From assembly GCF_051388935.1 (NCBI RefSeq), contig NZ_JBPKBI010000009.1, positions 186,001 to 250,000 of the forward strand: a DNA stretch of 64,000 nt. Direction: 5' to 3'. Shown in pieces: positions 26,134 through 35,897 of the stretch. The position numbers and the translations under genes were made by a program. Origin of the DNA: Yinghuangia sp035454725. Lineage in GTDB: Bacteria > Actinomycetota > Actinomycetes > Streptomycetales > Streptomycetaceae. A model generated the notes under the pieces. The model was not told the origin of the DNA. It did no database searches and saw only the letters and a list, made by a program, of their open reading frames with translations. Positions within the stretch are counted from its first letter, which is position 1, and every line of letters begins with the position of its first letter.

Positions 26134-27586
26134 CGAGTCGCCGGACGCAGGCGCGGGCCACAGGGACGGGCCGGGCGCCGCGTCCGCAGCCGACAGCGCG
26201 GGGAGCGCAAAGACGCCGCGAGCTGCGGTCCGCGGCGCCGCGACACCGGGTCGCGGAAACTCCGGCCGTCCCGAAAATGCCGCGAACTCGGTCGTCCTGC
26301 CGGGCATTTCGTCCTTGCGCTTGCGAGACCGGTGGCCGTGGACCGCGCTGGGGACCCGCATCCTCGCCTTCGGGATCCTCCTGCTCGCCGCCGCGTGGCC
26401 GCTCGGCTACCCCGAAGCCGCCGTGCTCGGAGGCGCCGCGACCCTCGCGGCACTCGGCGCGCTCGCCTGGACCGTGCCGCCGCGCCACGTGACGGCAGGG
26501 CGCACCATCACCCCCGCCCGGGTGCCGCGCGGCGACCCCGCCGAGGCCGTCGTCACCCTCGTCACCCGCGCCCGGCGCGGCCTGCGGCGCTTGGATCTGG
26601 AGGACCGCTGCGGCGGGCACCCCGTGCCGGTCCGGGTCACCGGGCTCCGGCCGGACGAGCCCCGCGAGGCCCGCTACCGCCTGCCCACCGACCGGCGCGG
26701 CCGGGTGACCGTCGGACCGCTGTTTGTCGTACGCGCCGATCCGCTCGCCCTCACCCGGCGCACGAGCCGGTGCGCGGGGGAGACGGCGCTGCTGGTGCGC
26801 CCGCGCGTCCACCCCCTGCCGCTGCTCGCCTCCGGGCGGGCGCACCACATCGACGGGCCGAACTCGGCGAACGCGGACGGCGGCAGCCAGACCTTCCACG
26901 CCCTGCGCGGCTACGTGCTGGGCGACGACCTGCGCAGCGTGCACTGGCGGTCGTCGGCGCGCACCGGAGAGCTGATGGTCCGTCAGATGGTGGATGTGAG
27001 CATGCCGCACACGACCGTCGTGCTGGACACCCGGTCGGTCGCGTACGAAAACGCCACCGACGACGGGGAGTCCGCCTCGCACGACACCGAGGCGGCCTTC
27101 GAACTCGCCGTCGACACAGCGGCGTCGGTGGCCGGCGCGGCACTCCTGCGCCGCTTCCCGCTGCGCCTGCTGCGCGAGACAGGCGGCGCGCTGGCGGACT
27201 CGCGCCGGGGCCTGACGCCCGACGAACTCCTCGACGCCCTCGCGGTGGTCGGTCTGTCCCAGGAGCCGTCCTTGGCCGGGGTGTTCGACGACTTGGAGCG
27301 TGACCGGACCGGCGGCACGCTGGTGGTCGTGACCGGACGCCACGATCTGACCGGCGCGGGGGCGCTCGCGCGGCTCGCCGACCGGTTCGAGCGCACCGTG
27401 GTCGTCCGGACGGCCGCGCCGCACGCGGGTGAACGGACGGCGGAGCGCGCGGTGAAGCCCCGGCCGACCCCACGTCACCGCGAAACCGCGGAGGCACAAG
27501 GCACGTTGCCGGACGACATCCCCCGTCTGCTGGTCGACGGCCCGGACAGCCTCGTGGCCGCGTGGCGTCGTGAGGCCCTGCGATGA
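26120..27586 (+). CDS. DUF58 domain protein
   Basis: 488 residues from TTG 26120, overlapping moxR and preceded by GGACGGAAG; the Ala/Gly-rich first 60 residues are disordered. Two hydrophobic segments (about 75-120) are followed by the DUF58 signature LRGYVLGDDLRSVHWRSSARTGELMVRQ-like region (about 270-300; here read in shorter pieces LRGYVLGDDLRS and VHWRSSARTGELMVRQ). DUF58 proteins resemble VWA-fold domains and are partners of MoxR. ATGA overlap with the next gene. Role: likely an envelope-associated complex with the transglutaminase-like protein. Confidence 0.88.
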   Translation: MARGDESPDAGAGHRDGPGAASAADSAGSAKTPRAAVRGAATPGRGNSGRPENAANSVVLPGISSLRLRDRWPWTALGTRILAFGILLLAAAWPLGYPEAAVLGGAATLAALGALAWTVPPRHVTAGRTITPARVPRGDPAEAVVTLVTRARRGLRRLDLEDRCGGHPVPVRVTGLRPDEPREARYRLPTDRRGRVTVGPLFVVRADPLALTRRTSRCAGETALLVRPRVHPLPLLASGRAHHIDGPNSANADGGSQTFHALRGYVLGDDLRSVHWRSSARTGELMVRQMVDVSMPHTTVVLDTRSVAYENATDDGESASHDTEAAFELAVDTAASVAGAALLRRFPLRLLRETGGALADSRRGLTPDELLDALAVVGLSQEPSLAGVFDDLERDRTGGTLVVVTGRHDLTGAGALARLADRFERTVVVRTAAPHAGERTAERAVKPRPTPRHRETAEAQGTLPDDIPRLLVDGPDSLVAAWRREALR

Positions 27587-30465
27587 CGCGACACGACACG
27601 GCCCCGACAACGGAGCGTGCCGCGAGTTCGCTTCGTCCCACCTCGATGCGAGCCGCCCCGGCGCGTGGCGGCCGTTCTGCCGCCGCGCCCGTGTCCGCGC
27701 GGCCCGCCACCGCGGTGAAAGGCCGTTCCAGACCTGCTTCCCGGGCCTCGGCGCCCGCGCTCGCCTTCGTCCTCGCCCTCGCCGCCGGGCTGGCGTTCCA
27801 TCGAGCACACGGCCTGCGGGCCGTCGCGCCCGTCGTCGCCATCGCCGCCGCCGCACCCGTGGTCGTCTCCGCCCTGCTGTCCCGGTCGCACCGCAACTCA
27901 CCCGCCCCACTGTGGCGTTCGCTGCTCGCTCAGCCTGTCGCCTGGTTCCTGGTCGCGTGGGGCATCCTGTACCGCGACGCCGTGCCGAGCGCCGAACTCG
28001 GCCGCCGCATGGGCGTGGACCTCTTGGACGCACCGCACCGCGTCCTGACGACAGTTGCCCCGGTGCCCGCCGAAGGTGCCTTGCTGGTCCTGCCTTTCAC
28101 CGCCGTGTGGCTCGCGGCGTACGCCGGCGCCGAACTCGCCCTGCGCACCCGCACGGTGCTCACACCCGCGCTGCCCGCTTTCGCGGTGTTCGCTCTCGCG
28201 GTGGTGACGGGCGCGGGCGGGCCGGGCTCCAACGTGGCTCCGGCGGGCGGATTCGCCTGCGCGATTGGGGCGTTGGTCATTGTTCGGGCCGGCGCCGCGA
28301 ACGAGCCGACCGATGGCCGCCATCCGCGGCCGTTCCGACTGGGGGCACTGGCGTCGTCGGTTCCCTTGGTGGTCTGCTGCGCCTTGCTCGCCGCGTTGTT
28401 CGCGCCGGCGCTGAGCGGTGTCGGCGGACGTACGCCGCTGAGCCCGCGCGACGAAGCCGCCGCACCCGCACCCGCCCCCCTTGCCGGAGCCAACCCCCTC
28501 GCCCTGGTGGGCTCATGGCTTGCCGACCCGCTGCGCCCGATGTTCCGTGTGCAGACCACGGCGGATTCCGTCGAGGAGGCGGAACGGCTCGCGGACCAGG
28601 ATTGGCGCCTGGCAGTGTTCACCGACTTCGACGGCAGGACCTGGTCGCCCGCCCCTTCGCTGCAACCGACCGGAGGGCGCATCCCCGACGACACGGAACG
28701 CCGCCCCGCCGGCCCGGACTCGGGGGTGCGCACGGTCGCGCTCGACCAGAGGATCACCGTCCAGCGACTCGGCGGCGTATGGCTGCCGAGCGCGGACCGG
28801 CCGTCGCGGATCGAAGCTCCGGCGGACGTCGACGACTTGGCCGTGGACCCCGACAGCGGTGCGCTGGCGACCCGCGTGCCACTGCGGGACGGCGACACCT
28901 ACCGCGTCGAATCGCACGTGCCCGTCTTCGACCCCCGGCGGATCCAGTTCTCCCGTCCCGCCGACGACCCGGCGATGACGCGCATGCCCGACAGCGAGAT
29001 CCGTGACCGGCTGCGCGAACTGGCCCAACAGGCGACTGCAGGAAGCGAGTTCCCGTACCAACAGGCGCTGCGACTTGCCCAGTGGCTGCGTGACAACCAC
29101 GTCTTCGACGTGTCCGCGGTGCCCGGACACACCTACCGCGCCCTGGAGTTCTTCCTCACCGAGTCCAAGCGCGGCACGTCGGAGCAGTTCGCCACGGCAT
29201 TCGCCGCGATGGCGCGAACACTCGGCCTGCCCACGCGCGTTGCCGTCGGCTTCCACCGGGGCACCGAAGAGGCCGACGGCTGGCAGGTGTTCGGGCGCGA
29301 CGCGGTGGTGTGGCCGGAGGTCGAGTTCGAGGGCGTCGGGTGGGTGCCGTTCCACCCGACGCCCGGCGAGGATGCCGGCGGCGGAGCGCCCGTACCGCCG
29401 CAGGCCGTGCCGGTCCCGGCCGAGCCCGCGCCCACCGGCCCACCGCCGGGCGCCGCCGAGCAGCGCCGGATCGAGGACGAGCGCATCATCGACGCCCACC
29501 GCGACGCCCCGCCGCCGGCAGAGCAGGTTGAGGACTCCGGCGAACAAGGTGGGCTGCGCTGGTGGTTCTGGCCGTTCGCCGCCCTTGGCCTGTCGGCCCT
29601 GGTCCTCGCCGTACTACGCCTCAACAGGGCTCTGGCCCCCTGGCGAAGGCGCCGGGGCGAGCGCCGCGGCGAGCCCGCCCACCAGATCATCGCCGCCTGG
29701 CGCCACGTCGTCACCGCCCTGCACCGCCTCGGCATGCCCGAGCCCGCGACCACCACCGCCGAAGACGTCGCCGCCTACGGCCTGACCCGCCTCCGCGACA
29801 CCCCGGACACCCCGGGGCTCACCACCGTCCTCCCCGCCTTCGCGGCGCTGGTCAACGACATCACCTACGGCGACCACGCCCCCACCCCGGAGGAAGCCGC
29901 CGAGGCCTGGCGACATGCCGATGCACTCGCCCACGCGGCCCGCAAAACGATGGCCGCCTCATCGGCCTCCACACCCGCCCACGGCCAAGGCCCTGTCCGG
30001 TGGCTCTTTTCGTACCGGCCCGCGTGGTGTGGGGCGTGCGATCACCGGGGGCGGGAGAGGCTCGTACTCGGCGTGCTCGCTTGCCGGGGCCGGCGGCCCT
30101 CCTTCGCCCGCAACGCCGCGAGCATGCGTGCACGCCGCTCGCGCCCGGAGGGATCCACCGAACAGGCTCCGGCGGGCGACGCGTGCGCGCGTGCCGGGCG
30201 CATGTGCGGGCGCGATACGGCTTGGGTGTCCTCGGTAGCCTGGCCGGATCATGGAACTCTTCAGTACGGCGTGGGGCGACTTCGATCTTGTCCGGTTCCC
30301 GGAGGATCGCCGGGGGCTGCTGCGGGCCTGGGATGCGGCGGATGCCTACCTGTTGCGGTGGCTTGCCGACGCGGGTGGGGTCAAGGGCGAGCCGGTCGTC
30401 GTGGGGGATCGGTGGGGGGCGCTGACCACTGCGCTTGCGGGGTTCGGGGTGACGCAGGTCGGTGA
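27583..30465 (+). CDS. Transglutaminase-like membrane protein (TgpA type) with substituted catalytic residues; C-terminus uncertain
   Basis: 960-residue frame from ATG 27583. N-terminal half: several membrane spans (residues about 45-280). Then an outer domain with transglutaminase-core features: YQQALRLAQWLRDNHVF, RGTSEQFATAFAAMARTLGLP and VVWPEVEFEGVGWVPFHPTPG. In active relatives the first motif has Cys (GYCEQFA) and the second His (HAWVEV); here they read Ser (about 532) and Val (about 573), so it is probably non-catalytic. A second membrane helix (WWFWPFAALGLSALVLAVL, about 665) precedes a cytoplasmic DUF4129-like tail. After about residue 800 the frame turns Arg/Cys rich and overlaps the next gene by 215 bases, which suggests a frameshift or lost stop near 29980-30250. 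Confidence 0.8.
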   Translation: MTRHDTAPTTERAASSLRPTSMRAAPARGGRSAAAPVSARPATAVKGRSRPASRASAPALAFVLALAAGLAFHRAHGLRAVAPVVAIAAAAPVVVSALLSRSHRNSPAPLWRSLLAQPVAWFLVAWGILYRDAVPSAELGRRMGVDLLDAPHRVLTTVAPVPAEGALLVLPFTAVWLAAYAGAELALRTRTVLTPALPAFAVFALAVVTGAGGPGSNVAPAGGFACAIGALVIVRAGAANEPTDGRHPRPFRLGALASSVPLVVCCALLAALFAPALSGVGGRTPLSPRDEAAAPAPAPLAGANPLALVGSWLADPLRPMFRVQTTADSVEEAERLADQDWRLAVFTDFDGRTWSPAPSLQPTGGRIPDDTERRPAGPDSGVRTVALDQRITVQRLGGVWLPSADRPSRIEAPADVDDLAVDPDSGALATRVPLRDGDTYRVESHVPVFDPRRIQFSRPADDPAMTRMPDSEIRDRLRELAQQATAGSEFPYQQALRLAQWLRDNHVFDVSAVPGHTYRALEFFLTESKRGTSEQFATAFAAMARTLGLPTRVAVGFHRGTEEADGWQVFGRDAVVWPEVEFEGVGWVPFHPTPGEDAGGGAPVPPQAVPVPAEPAPTGPPPGAAEQRRIEDERIIDAHRDAPPPAEQVEDSGEQGGLRWWFWPFAALGLSALVLAVLRLNRALAPWRRRRGERRGEPAHQIIAAWRHVVTALHRLGMPEPATTTAEDVAAYGLTRLRDTPDTPGLTTVLPAFAALVNDITYGDHAPTPEEAAEAWRHADALAHAARKTMAASSASTPAHGQGPVRWLFSYRPAWCGACDHRGRERLVLGVLACRGRRPSFARNAASMRARRSRPEGSTEQAPAGDACARAGRMCGRDTAWVSSVAWPDHGTLQYGVGRLRSCPVPGGSPGAAAGLGCGGCLPVAVACRRGWGQGRAGRRGGSVGGADHCACGVRGDAGR

Positions 30466-31393
30466 CTCGTTCACGGCACAGGAAGCCACGCGCGTGAACC
30501 TCCGGCGCAACGGTGTCGATCCGGACGCGGTGCGTTTGCTGGCGTCGCGCGACGTGCCGCCCGGGCGGGTCGACACGCTGGTGGTACGCGTGCCGAAAAG
30601 CCTCGCGCTGCTGGAGGACCAGTTGTGCCGGTTGGCGCCTTCCGTACACGCCGAGACCCTGGTCGTGGGCGCTGGCATGGTGAAGGAGATCCACACGTCG
30701 ACGCTGGCGCTGTTCGAGCGGATCATCGGGCCGACGCGAACCTCGCTCGCGGAGAAGAAGGCGCGGTTGATCTTCAGCACGCCGGACCCGGGTGTCGCGT
30801 CACAGCACAGTCCGTGGCCGCGCAGCTACGAACTGCCCGGCGGGGTCGGCGCGGTGTCCGGGCGTACGGTGATCGAGCACGCCGGGGTCTTCAGCGCCGA
30901 ACGCCTGGACGCCGGGACGCGGCTCCTCCTGGAAAACCTGCCGCGGCGCGGCGGACCCGAGCACGTCGTGGACCTCGGGTGCGGCAACGGTGTCGTGGGA
31001 CTTGCCGCCGCGCTCGGCAATCCCGAGGCGCGGGTGACGTTCGTCGACGAGTCGTTCCAGGCGGTGGCCTCCGCCGAGGCGACCTACCGGGCGAACGTGC
31101 CGGAGGGCGGCGACGCCGAGTTCGTGGTCGGGGACGGTCTGGCCGGTTTCGCGCGCGGCAGTGTCGACCTGGTACTCAACAATCCGCCGTTCCACAGCCA
31201 CCAGGCCACGACCGACGAGACCGCGTGGCGGATGTTCACCGGATCACGCGCGGCGTTGCGCCCGGGCGGCGAGCTCTGGGTGGTCGGCAACCGTCATCTG
31301 GGCTACCACGTCAAGCTGAAACGAATCTTCGGGAACTGTGAAGTCGTCTCCGGGAACCGCAAGTTCGTCGTGCTGCGCGCGGTGCGCCGGTGA
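30251..31393 (+). CDS. Class I SAM-dependent rRNA guanine-N2 methyltransferase (RlmG/RsmC type)
   Basis: 380 residues. Two methyltransferase-fold halves as in RlmG/RsmC, which methylate 23S G1835 or 16S G1207. The N-terminal half lacks SAM motifs (FDLVRFPEDRRGLLRAWDAA at the start). The C-terminal half has motif I VVDLGCGNGVVGLAAAL (about 240), acidic motif II FVDESFQAV and the target-base motif LNNPPFH (about 312), with HLGYHVKLKRIFGNCEVV near the end. ATG 30251 is supported by family-like sequence right from the start. The upstream reading frame of the transglutaminase-like gene runs into it, see there. Tail-to-tail with eccC, 6 bases apart. Confidence 0.88.
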   Translation: MELFSTAWGDFDLVRFPEDRRGLLRAWDAADAYLLRWLADAGGVKGEPVVVGDRWGALTTALAGFGVTQVGDSFTAQEATRVNLRRNGVDPDAVRLLASRDVPPGRVDTLVVRVPKSLALLEDQLCRLAPSVHAETLVVGAGMVKEIHTSTLALFERIIGPTRTSLAEKKARLIFSTPDPGVASQHSPWPRSYELPGGVGAVSGRTVIEHAGVFSAERLDAGTRLLLENLPRRGGPEHVVDLGCGNGVVGLAAALGNPEARVTFVDESFQAVASAEATYRANVPEGGDAEFVVGDGLAGFARGSVDLVLNNPPFHSHQATTDETAWRMFTGSRAALRPGGELWVVGNRHLGYHVKLKRIFGNCEVVSGNRKFVVLRAVRR

Positions 31394-31399
31394 TGCCCG

Positions 31400-34300
31400 T
31401 CACCGGCCGACCGTGGTCACCGGCACCTGCACGACGACCTGCTCGCTGTCTCCCAGGTGTAGGACGCCGCGCCCGGGTTGCACGGGCTGGCCGACGAAGG
31501 CGCGCGGCAGGCGTACGCCGATCAGGTCGCCGTCGAGGGTGTTCTGCGGCGACAGGATCAGGCCGCGCCGGGCCTTCTTGGCCTCGACCTGCCACCCGGA
31601 GAACCCGCCGCAGATGCTGTCGGCGTCGCCCGCGAGGATCAGTCCGAGGTCGGGGCGCAGCGACCGGCGCGTGAGGCGTGCGAGGTCCGGGCCCGCGTCG
31701 CAGTCGCGGAGGAGTTCGGCGTCGTCGACGAGGACGACGCCGGGACCGGGGAGGGCCTCGACCGCTGCGAGGAATTCCTCGGCCGGCACATCGGTGCCAT
31801 CGAAGACTCTTACCACGCCCGGGACTTCGCGCAGGCTGTGAAGCGGTGAGTCGCGCGGGGCCAGCACGATCAACCCCGTCCCGACCGCCAGGTACGCCTT
31901 CGCCGCAGCCGCGAGAGCCGTGCTGCGGCCCGACTGTGCGGGACCCGCGATCACGAACGCCGGGGCGCCGACGGCCAGATCGGGCCCGAGTGCGGTGAGG
32001 GAGTCGCCGCCGACCGCGACCATGCCCCACAGCGGACTCGCGGACACCGGCGTGCCGCCGCGCCCGCGCAGTGCCCAGGCTGCGGCGAACTCGATGCGCG
32101 ACGGCAGCACATCCACACCGAACGGGCGTTGCGCACGCGGAATTTCCGCGTCCCGCAGCCGCGCTGCCTCGCCGATTGCGCGGAGTTCGGCGGCCTGTGC
32201 CTGGCCGGCCGGGTCGGGGCCGAGCATCGCGACGTGCAGTTCCACCGCGCCCACCCGGTACGCCCGCCCCGGCGCGAGCTCGTCCGGGGCCTGCCGCGAC
32301 ATCAGGCCGACCAGGCCGTAGTCGTTCTTGTCGCTGAGCCGGAACGCCAGACGGTTCTCGGTGAGTTGCGAGATCCGGCCGGTGAGCAGCGTGCGGTCGC
32401 CCGTCGCGATGACGTGCACGCCCGCGCTCGCGCCCTCGCGCATCAGCCGCAGGATCGTCTCGGTGTGCTCGCCGTGGTTGAGATCGCCGACGGTGTTCGT
32501 GAAGCCCTCCCACCGGTCCAGCAGGAGGACGATGTGCGGCAGTCCCTCGCCGGGGGCCGCGTGGGCGCGCTGCTCGCCGATGTCGGTGAAGCCGCGCTCG
32601 CCGAGCATCGCCATGCGCTGCTGCACCTCGTCGGCGAGCTTGCCGAGGAGGCGCACGGCCCGCTCGGTGTCGGAGGCGCGGACGACCGCGCCGCAGTGCG
32701 GCAGCGCCTCCAGCGGCAGCAGCGCACCGTTGCCGCAGTCGAGGGCGTAAATGTGTACGTCGGCGCACGCGTTGGTGGTCGCGAGGGCGCCCGCGATCGT
32801 GCGCAGGAGCTGCGATCGTCCGCTGCGCGGTGCGCCGGCGGCGATGAGGTGCCCGAACGACGCAAAGTCGATCGTGCGTACGTGGCGGGCCTGTTCGCTG
32901 GGGACGTCCTCCAGCGCGTACGGCGCCGGTGTCAGAGTTCCTGCCACCACCTCCGGTTTCCCGGAGGCGAGTTCGGCGAGTGTCAGGATGTCCGGCAGCG
33001 GCGGCGCCCACGGGCTGTGCTGGGGCGGGATGCCGAGTCGGTCGTTTGCGTCGCGGATCGCGTCGACCAGCACCGAGAGGTCGGTGAGAAGGTCGTCGTT
33101 GTCGGTTTGCGGTCCGCGCGGGGGCGGCGGCAGCGGCGACCCCAGCGCGGACCAGGGCAGTTCGACCACGCGCGGGGCGGGCAGCGCGGCTCCCACGGTC
33201 GGCGCGCCGGGGCGCCTCCCGCCGACGCGGGCGGACTGGAACGGCAGCAACGACGCTGCGCCCAGGCGCACGTACGCCCGGCCCGGCGTGGACTTCGCGA
33301 TGCGGCCGGCGTCCGGCGCGTCGATGACGTCGGCACTTTCCGCACTGTCGGTGACGCGCAACGCGATCCGCAGGTTGGTGTTGGCACGGATCTCCGGTGA
33401 CACCGCGCCGCTGGGCCGCTGCGTCGCCAGGATCAGGTGGATGCCGAGCGACCGACCGCGCCGGGCGATGTTCACCAACGCCGCGACATAGTCGCCCATT
33501 TGCGTGACCATCTCGGCGAACTCGTCGATGACGATGAGCAGGCGTGGCAGCGGACGGAGTTCGGGGTTGGTGCGCCTCGCGACCTGGTAGTCCTCCAGGT
33601 CCTTGGTGTCCGCGTCGGCGAGGATGTGCTCCCGGCGCCGCAGTTCAGCGGCCAGCGACTCCAACGCGCGCTCCACGAGGCGGGCTTCGAGATCGGTGAC
33701 CATGCCCACGGTGTGCGGGAGCCTCGCGCAGTCCTTGAACGCAGCGCCTCCCTTGAAGTCGACCAGGGCGAACGTCATCTCGTCGGGGCGGTTGGCGATC
33801 GCCAGCGATGCGACGATGGTTTGCAGCAATTCGGACTTGCCCGAACCGGTGGTGCCCGCGACCAGTCCGTGTGGCCCGTCGCGGACGAGGTCCACACCGA
33901 AGGCGCCGTCGAAGGACTCGCCGACCACCGCGACGGTCGACCGGCCGCCCAGCGACCAGCGTCCGGCGATCAGCTCGGCGTCCGGCGGCTCCATGTCGAG
34001 GACGTCCAACAGCCTTGAGGAGTCCGGGAGTCCGGCGGCCTCCTCGGTCTTCGCGTCGCGCAGCGGAGCCATCGCGCGGGCGACCTCCTCGCACCACGCG
34101 GCGGAGACCGCGTCCGGGCGTACGCTGTCGGCGGTGTCCGCGCCGGTCCGGGTCACCGTCAGCAGGCCGTACCAGTCCTCCTCGACCACGGCACCGCATT
34201 CCTGCGGCAACAGGCTGCGGTCCGCGTCGAGGCAGACGGCGTACAGGCCCACCGATGGCCCGTCGCGCAGGAGTTGCGTGACGCCCGGGACGGAGCGCAG

Positions 34301-35800
34301 GCGCCGGGATCCGTCGAGGACGACGAGATGGTCGGGGCCCGCCGGGGCGCCGGCGGCGCCCGCGCCCTTCACCGCGTCCTGGCGGGCCGTCAGAAGGGCC
34401 AGCAGTTCGGCGATTCGGCGGCCCACCGACTCGGCGTCGGTGCCGAGCAGCGCGACCGCCTGGGTGTCCTGCTCGGGGCGCGCGTGCGGGAGCCAGCGCA
34501 CCCATTCCCAGTCGGGGGCGCCGGCATGGTCGGTCAGCACGCACACCCGCAAATCGCCGGGACTGTGCAGCACCGCCGCCTGCGCCACCAGCCAACGCCC
34601 GATCGCCCGGGGGAGGTTCGCCCGGCCGGCGACGCCGAGCACGCCGCTGTGCGTGAGCGGCACGGTCACCGGGACATCGAGGAGCCGACGCGGATCCGCC
34701 CGCCGGTGTTCCTCCCGCCGCGGGTCCATCACCTCGATTTCGGACGGCAGTTCGCCCGTGCCGACGCGCAGCACCAGGCGGTCCGCGTCGCTGTGCCGGC
34801 GCTCCCACAGCCGCCGCCGCGGTCCCGTCGCGATGAGTCCGATCTTCGCCGGATCCGGCGACGCCGCGCGGCGCTGCAACGTCTCCAGCCGGATGGCGTG
34901 CTCGACCTGCTCCTCGATCGACGCCTTGCGCTGGTGGTAGCGCGCCAAGCGCTTGCGGTAGGAACGGCGGCCGTGGCGCTTGTTGGTGAAGTACATGCCG
35001 ATCATCGACAGCGGGCTGAGGACGGCCAGGATGAGGAACCGCGGCGTCTTCATGACGTACGCCATGACCAGCGCCCCCACCAGCGGCCCCAACACCATCA
35101 GCCACGGCAGCGGCTGCGCCTCGCCCTGCTCGGGGCGCGTGGGGATCTGGAACTTGCGGCGGCGCGGCAGCGGCAGCACACGGGGCGGGCGGTTGAAGTC
35201 CAGGCCCGCCCCGTCCTCGGCCGGGCGCAGCGCGCTGTCGGGGAAGGTCGGCACCACGCGCTCGAACACCGTGTGACCGCACGTCAGCACGCCGCGCAGC
35301 GGCCATTCCGCGGCGCCGTCGAGGAGTTCGCCGTCGACGCGAACCTCGGCGCCGGGCAGCGCGTGCACGGTGACCGCTCCGTCGACCGCGACGTCAACCT
35401 CGGCCGCGGCCGCCGGCAACGCCGGGTCGGCGACGCGGAGCCACGCGTCCGGCCCCGAACCGAGCACCGCGGTGCTCGGGCCCAGTCGGAACACCGCGCC
35501 GGCGTCGGGGCCACCGGTGACGTGAACTTCCGTGTGCCCCATGGATGTCGGCGAAGGCGTGGGACCGGGTGCGCCCACCCCGACGACGATGCCGTCCCGC
35601 AGCGGGGATTCCGCCACGGTCGCCGCGGCGTCGAGGCGGTGGCCCGAGACGTACAGGTCCGGGGGAGCGCCGTGCGGGCCGGTCGTGCCGACCGCGTGGC
35701 CGAACTCCGCGGCGAGGGCGGCGACCGGTACGTCGGGGTCGGCTTCGACGACGACATCGGCGGTGGTGTCCGCCGCGGCCAGGCTGAGTCGAATTTCCAC
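31400..35800 (-). CDS. eccC: EccC/EssC-type type VII secretion FtsK/SpoIIIE ATPase with FHA domain
   Basis: 1466 residues from GTG 35800, preceded by AAGGGGGATC. Motor of an ESX (type VII) system at the inner membrane. Order: ubiquitin-like/FHA-type N terminus (about 1-190), two membrane helices (about 230-272), then three FtsK-like ATPase domains. D1 has Walker A GTTGSGKSELL (about 647) and Walker B LLIVIDEFAEM. D2 (GAPRSGRSQLL, about 990) and D3 (GPAQSGRSTAL, about 1283) carry Arg in place of the Walker A Lys, as often in degenerate EccC modules. WXG100-like substrate genes are divergent next door. EccB, EccD, EccE and mycosin are not seen in this window. Confidence 0.93.
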   Translation of the reverse strand: MEIRLSLAAADTTADVVVEADPDVPVAALAAEFGHAVGTTGPHGAPPDLYVSGHRLDAAATVAESPLRDGIVVGVGAPGPTPSPTSMGHTEVHVTGGPDAGAVFRLGPSTAVLGSGPDAWLRVADPALPAAAAEVDVAVDGAVTVHALPGAEVRVDGELLDGAAEWPLRGVLTCGHTVFERVVPTFPDSALRPAEDGAGLDFNRPPRVLPLPRRRKFQIPTRPEQGEAQPLPWLMVLGPLVGALVMAYVMKTPRFLILAVLSPLSMIGMYFTNKRHGRRSYRKRLARYHQRKASIEEQVEHAIRLETLQRRAASPDPAKIGLIATGPRRRLWERRHSDADRLVLRVGTGELPSEIEVMDPRREEHRRADPRRLLDVPVTVPLTHSGVLGVAGRANLPRAIGRWLVAQAAVLHSPGDLRVCVLTDHAGAPDWEWVRWLPHARPEQDTQAVALLGTDAESVGRRIAELLALLTARQDAVKGAGAAGAPAGPDHLVVLDGSRRLRSVPGVTQLLRDGPSVGLYAVCLDADRSLLPQECGAVVEEDWYGLLTVTRTGADTADSVRPDAVSAAWCEEVARAMAPLRDAKTEEAAGLPDSSRLLDVLDMEPPDAELIAGRWSLGGRSTVAVVGESFDGAFGVDLVRDGPHGLVAGTTGSGKSELLQTIVASLAIANRPDEMTFALVDFKGGAAFKDCARLPHTVGMVTDLEARLVERALESLAAELRRREHILADADTKDLEDYQVARRTNPELRPLPRLLIVIDEFAEMVTQMGDYVAALVNIARRGRSLGIHLILATQRPSGAVSPEIRANTNLRIALRVTDSAESADVIDAPDAGRIAKSTPGRAYVRLGAASLLPFQSARVGGRRPGAPTVGAALPAPRVVELPWSALGSPLPPPPRGPQTDNDDLLTDLSVLVDAIRDANDRLGIPPQHSPWAPPLPDILTLAELASGKPEVVAGTLTPAPYALEDVPSEQARHVRTIDFASFGHLIAAGAPRSGRSQLLRTIAGALATTNACADVHIYALDCGNGALLPLEALPHCGAVVRASDTERAVRLLGKLADEVQQRMAMLGERGFTDIGEQRAHAAPGEGLPHIVLLLDRWEGFTNTVGDLNHGEHTETILRLMREGASAGVHVIATGDRTLLTGRISQLTENRLAFRLSDKNDYGLVGLMSRQAPDELAPGRAYRVGAVELHVAMLGPDPAGQAQAAELRAIGEAARLRDAEIPRAQRPFGVDVLPSRIEFAAAWALRGRGGTPVSASPLWGMVAVGGDSLTALGPDLAVGAPAFVIAGPAQSGRSTALAAAAKAYLAVGTGLIVLAPRDSPLHSLREVPGVVRVFDGTDVPAEEFLAAVEALPGPGVVLVDDAELLRDCDAGPDLARLTRRSLRPDLGLILAGDADSICGGFSGWQVEAKKARRGLILSPQNTLDGDLIGVRLPRAFVGQPVQPGRGVLHLGDSEQVVVQVPVTTVGR

Positions 35801-35826
35801 GATCCCCCTTGGCGTTCCGGTCGGAT

Positions 35827-35874
35827 TCCCGATATCCCTGATAGTGCAGAGCACCGCTCGCCGAGTGGATATCC
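35827..35874. promoter_or_regulatory. Pair of TTC-n-GATATCC motifs between eccC and the WXG100-like gene
   Basis: TTCCCGATATCCC at 35827 and, on the other strand, ATTCGGATATCC ending at 35867 form an inverted pair in the 97-base divergent spacer. A third copy, TTCGATATCCC, lies at 36226 ahead of the 211-aa gene. Possible operator for the ESX genes; recurrence is seen, binding is inferred. Confidence 0.4.
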
Positions 35875-35897
35875 GAATTTCCTGGAAGGGTACAACG

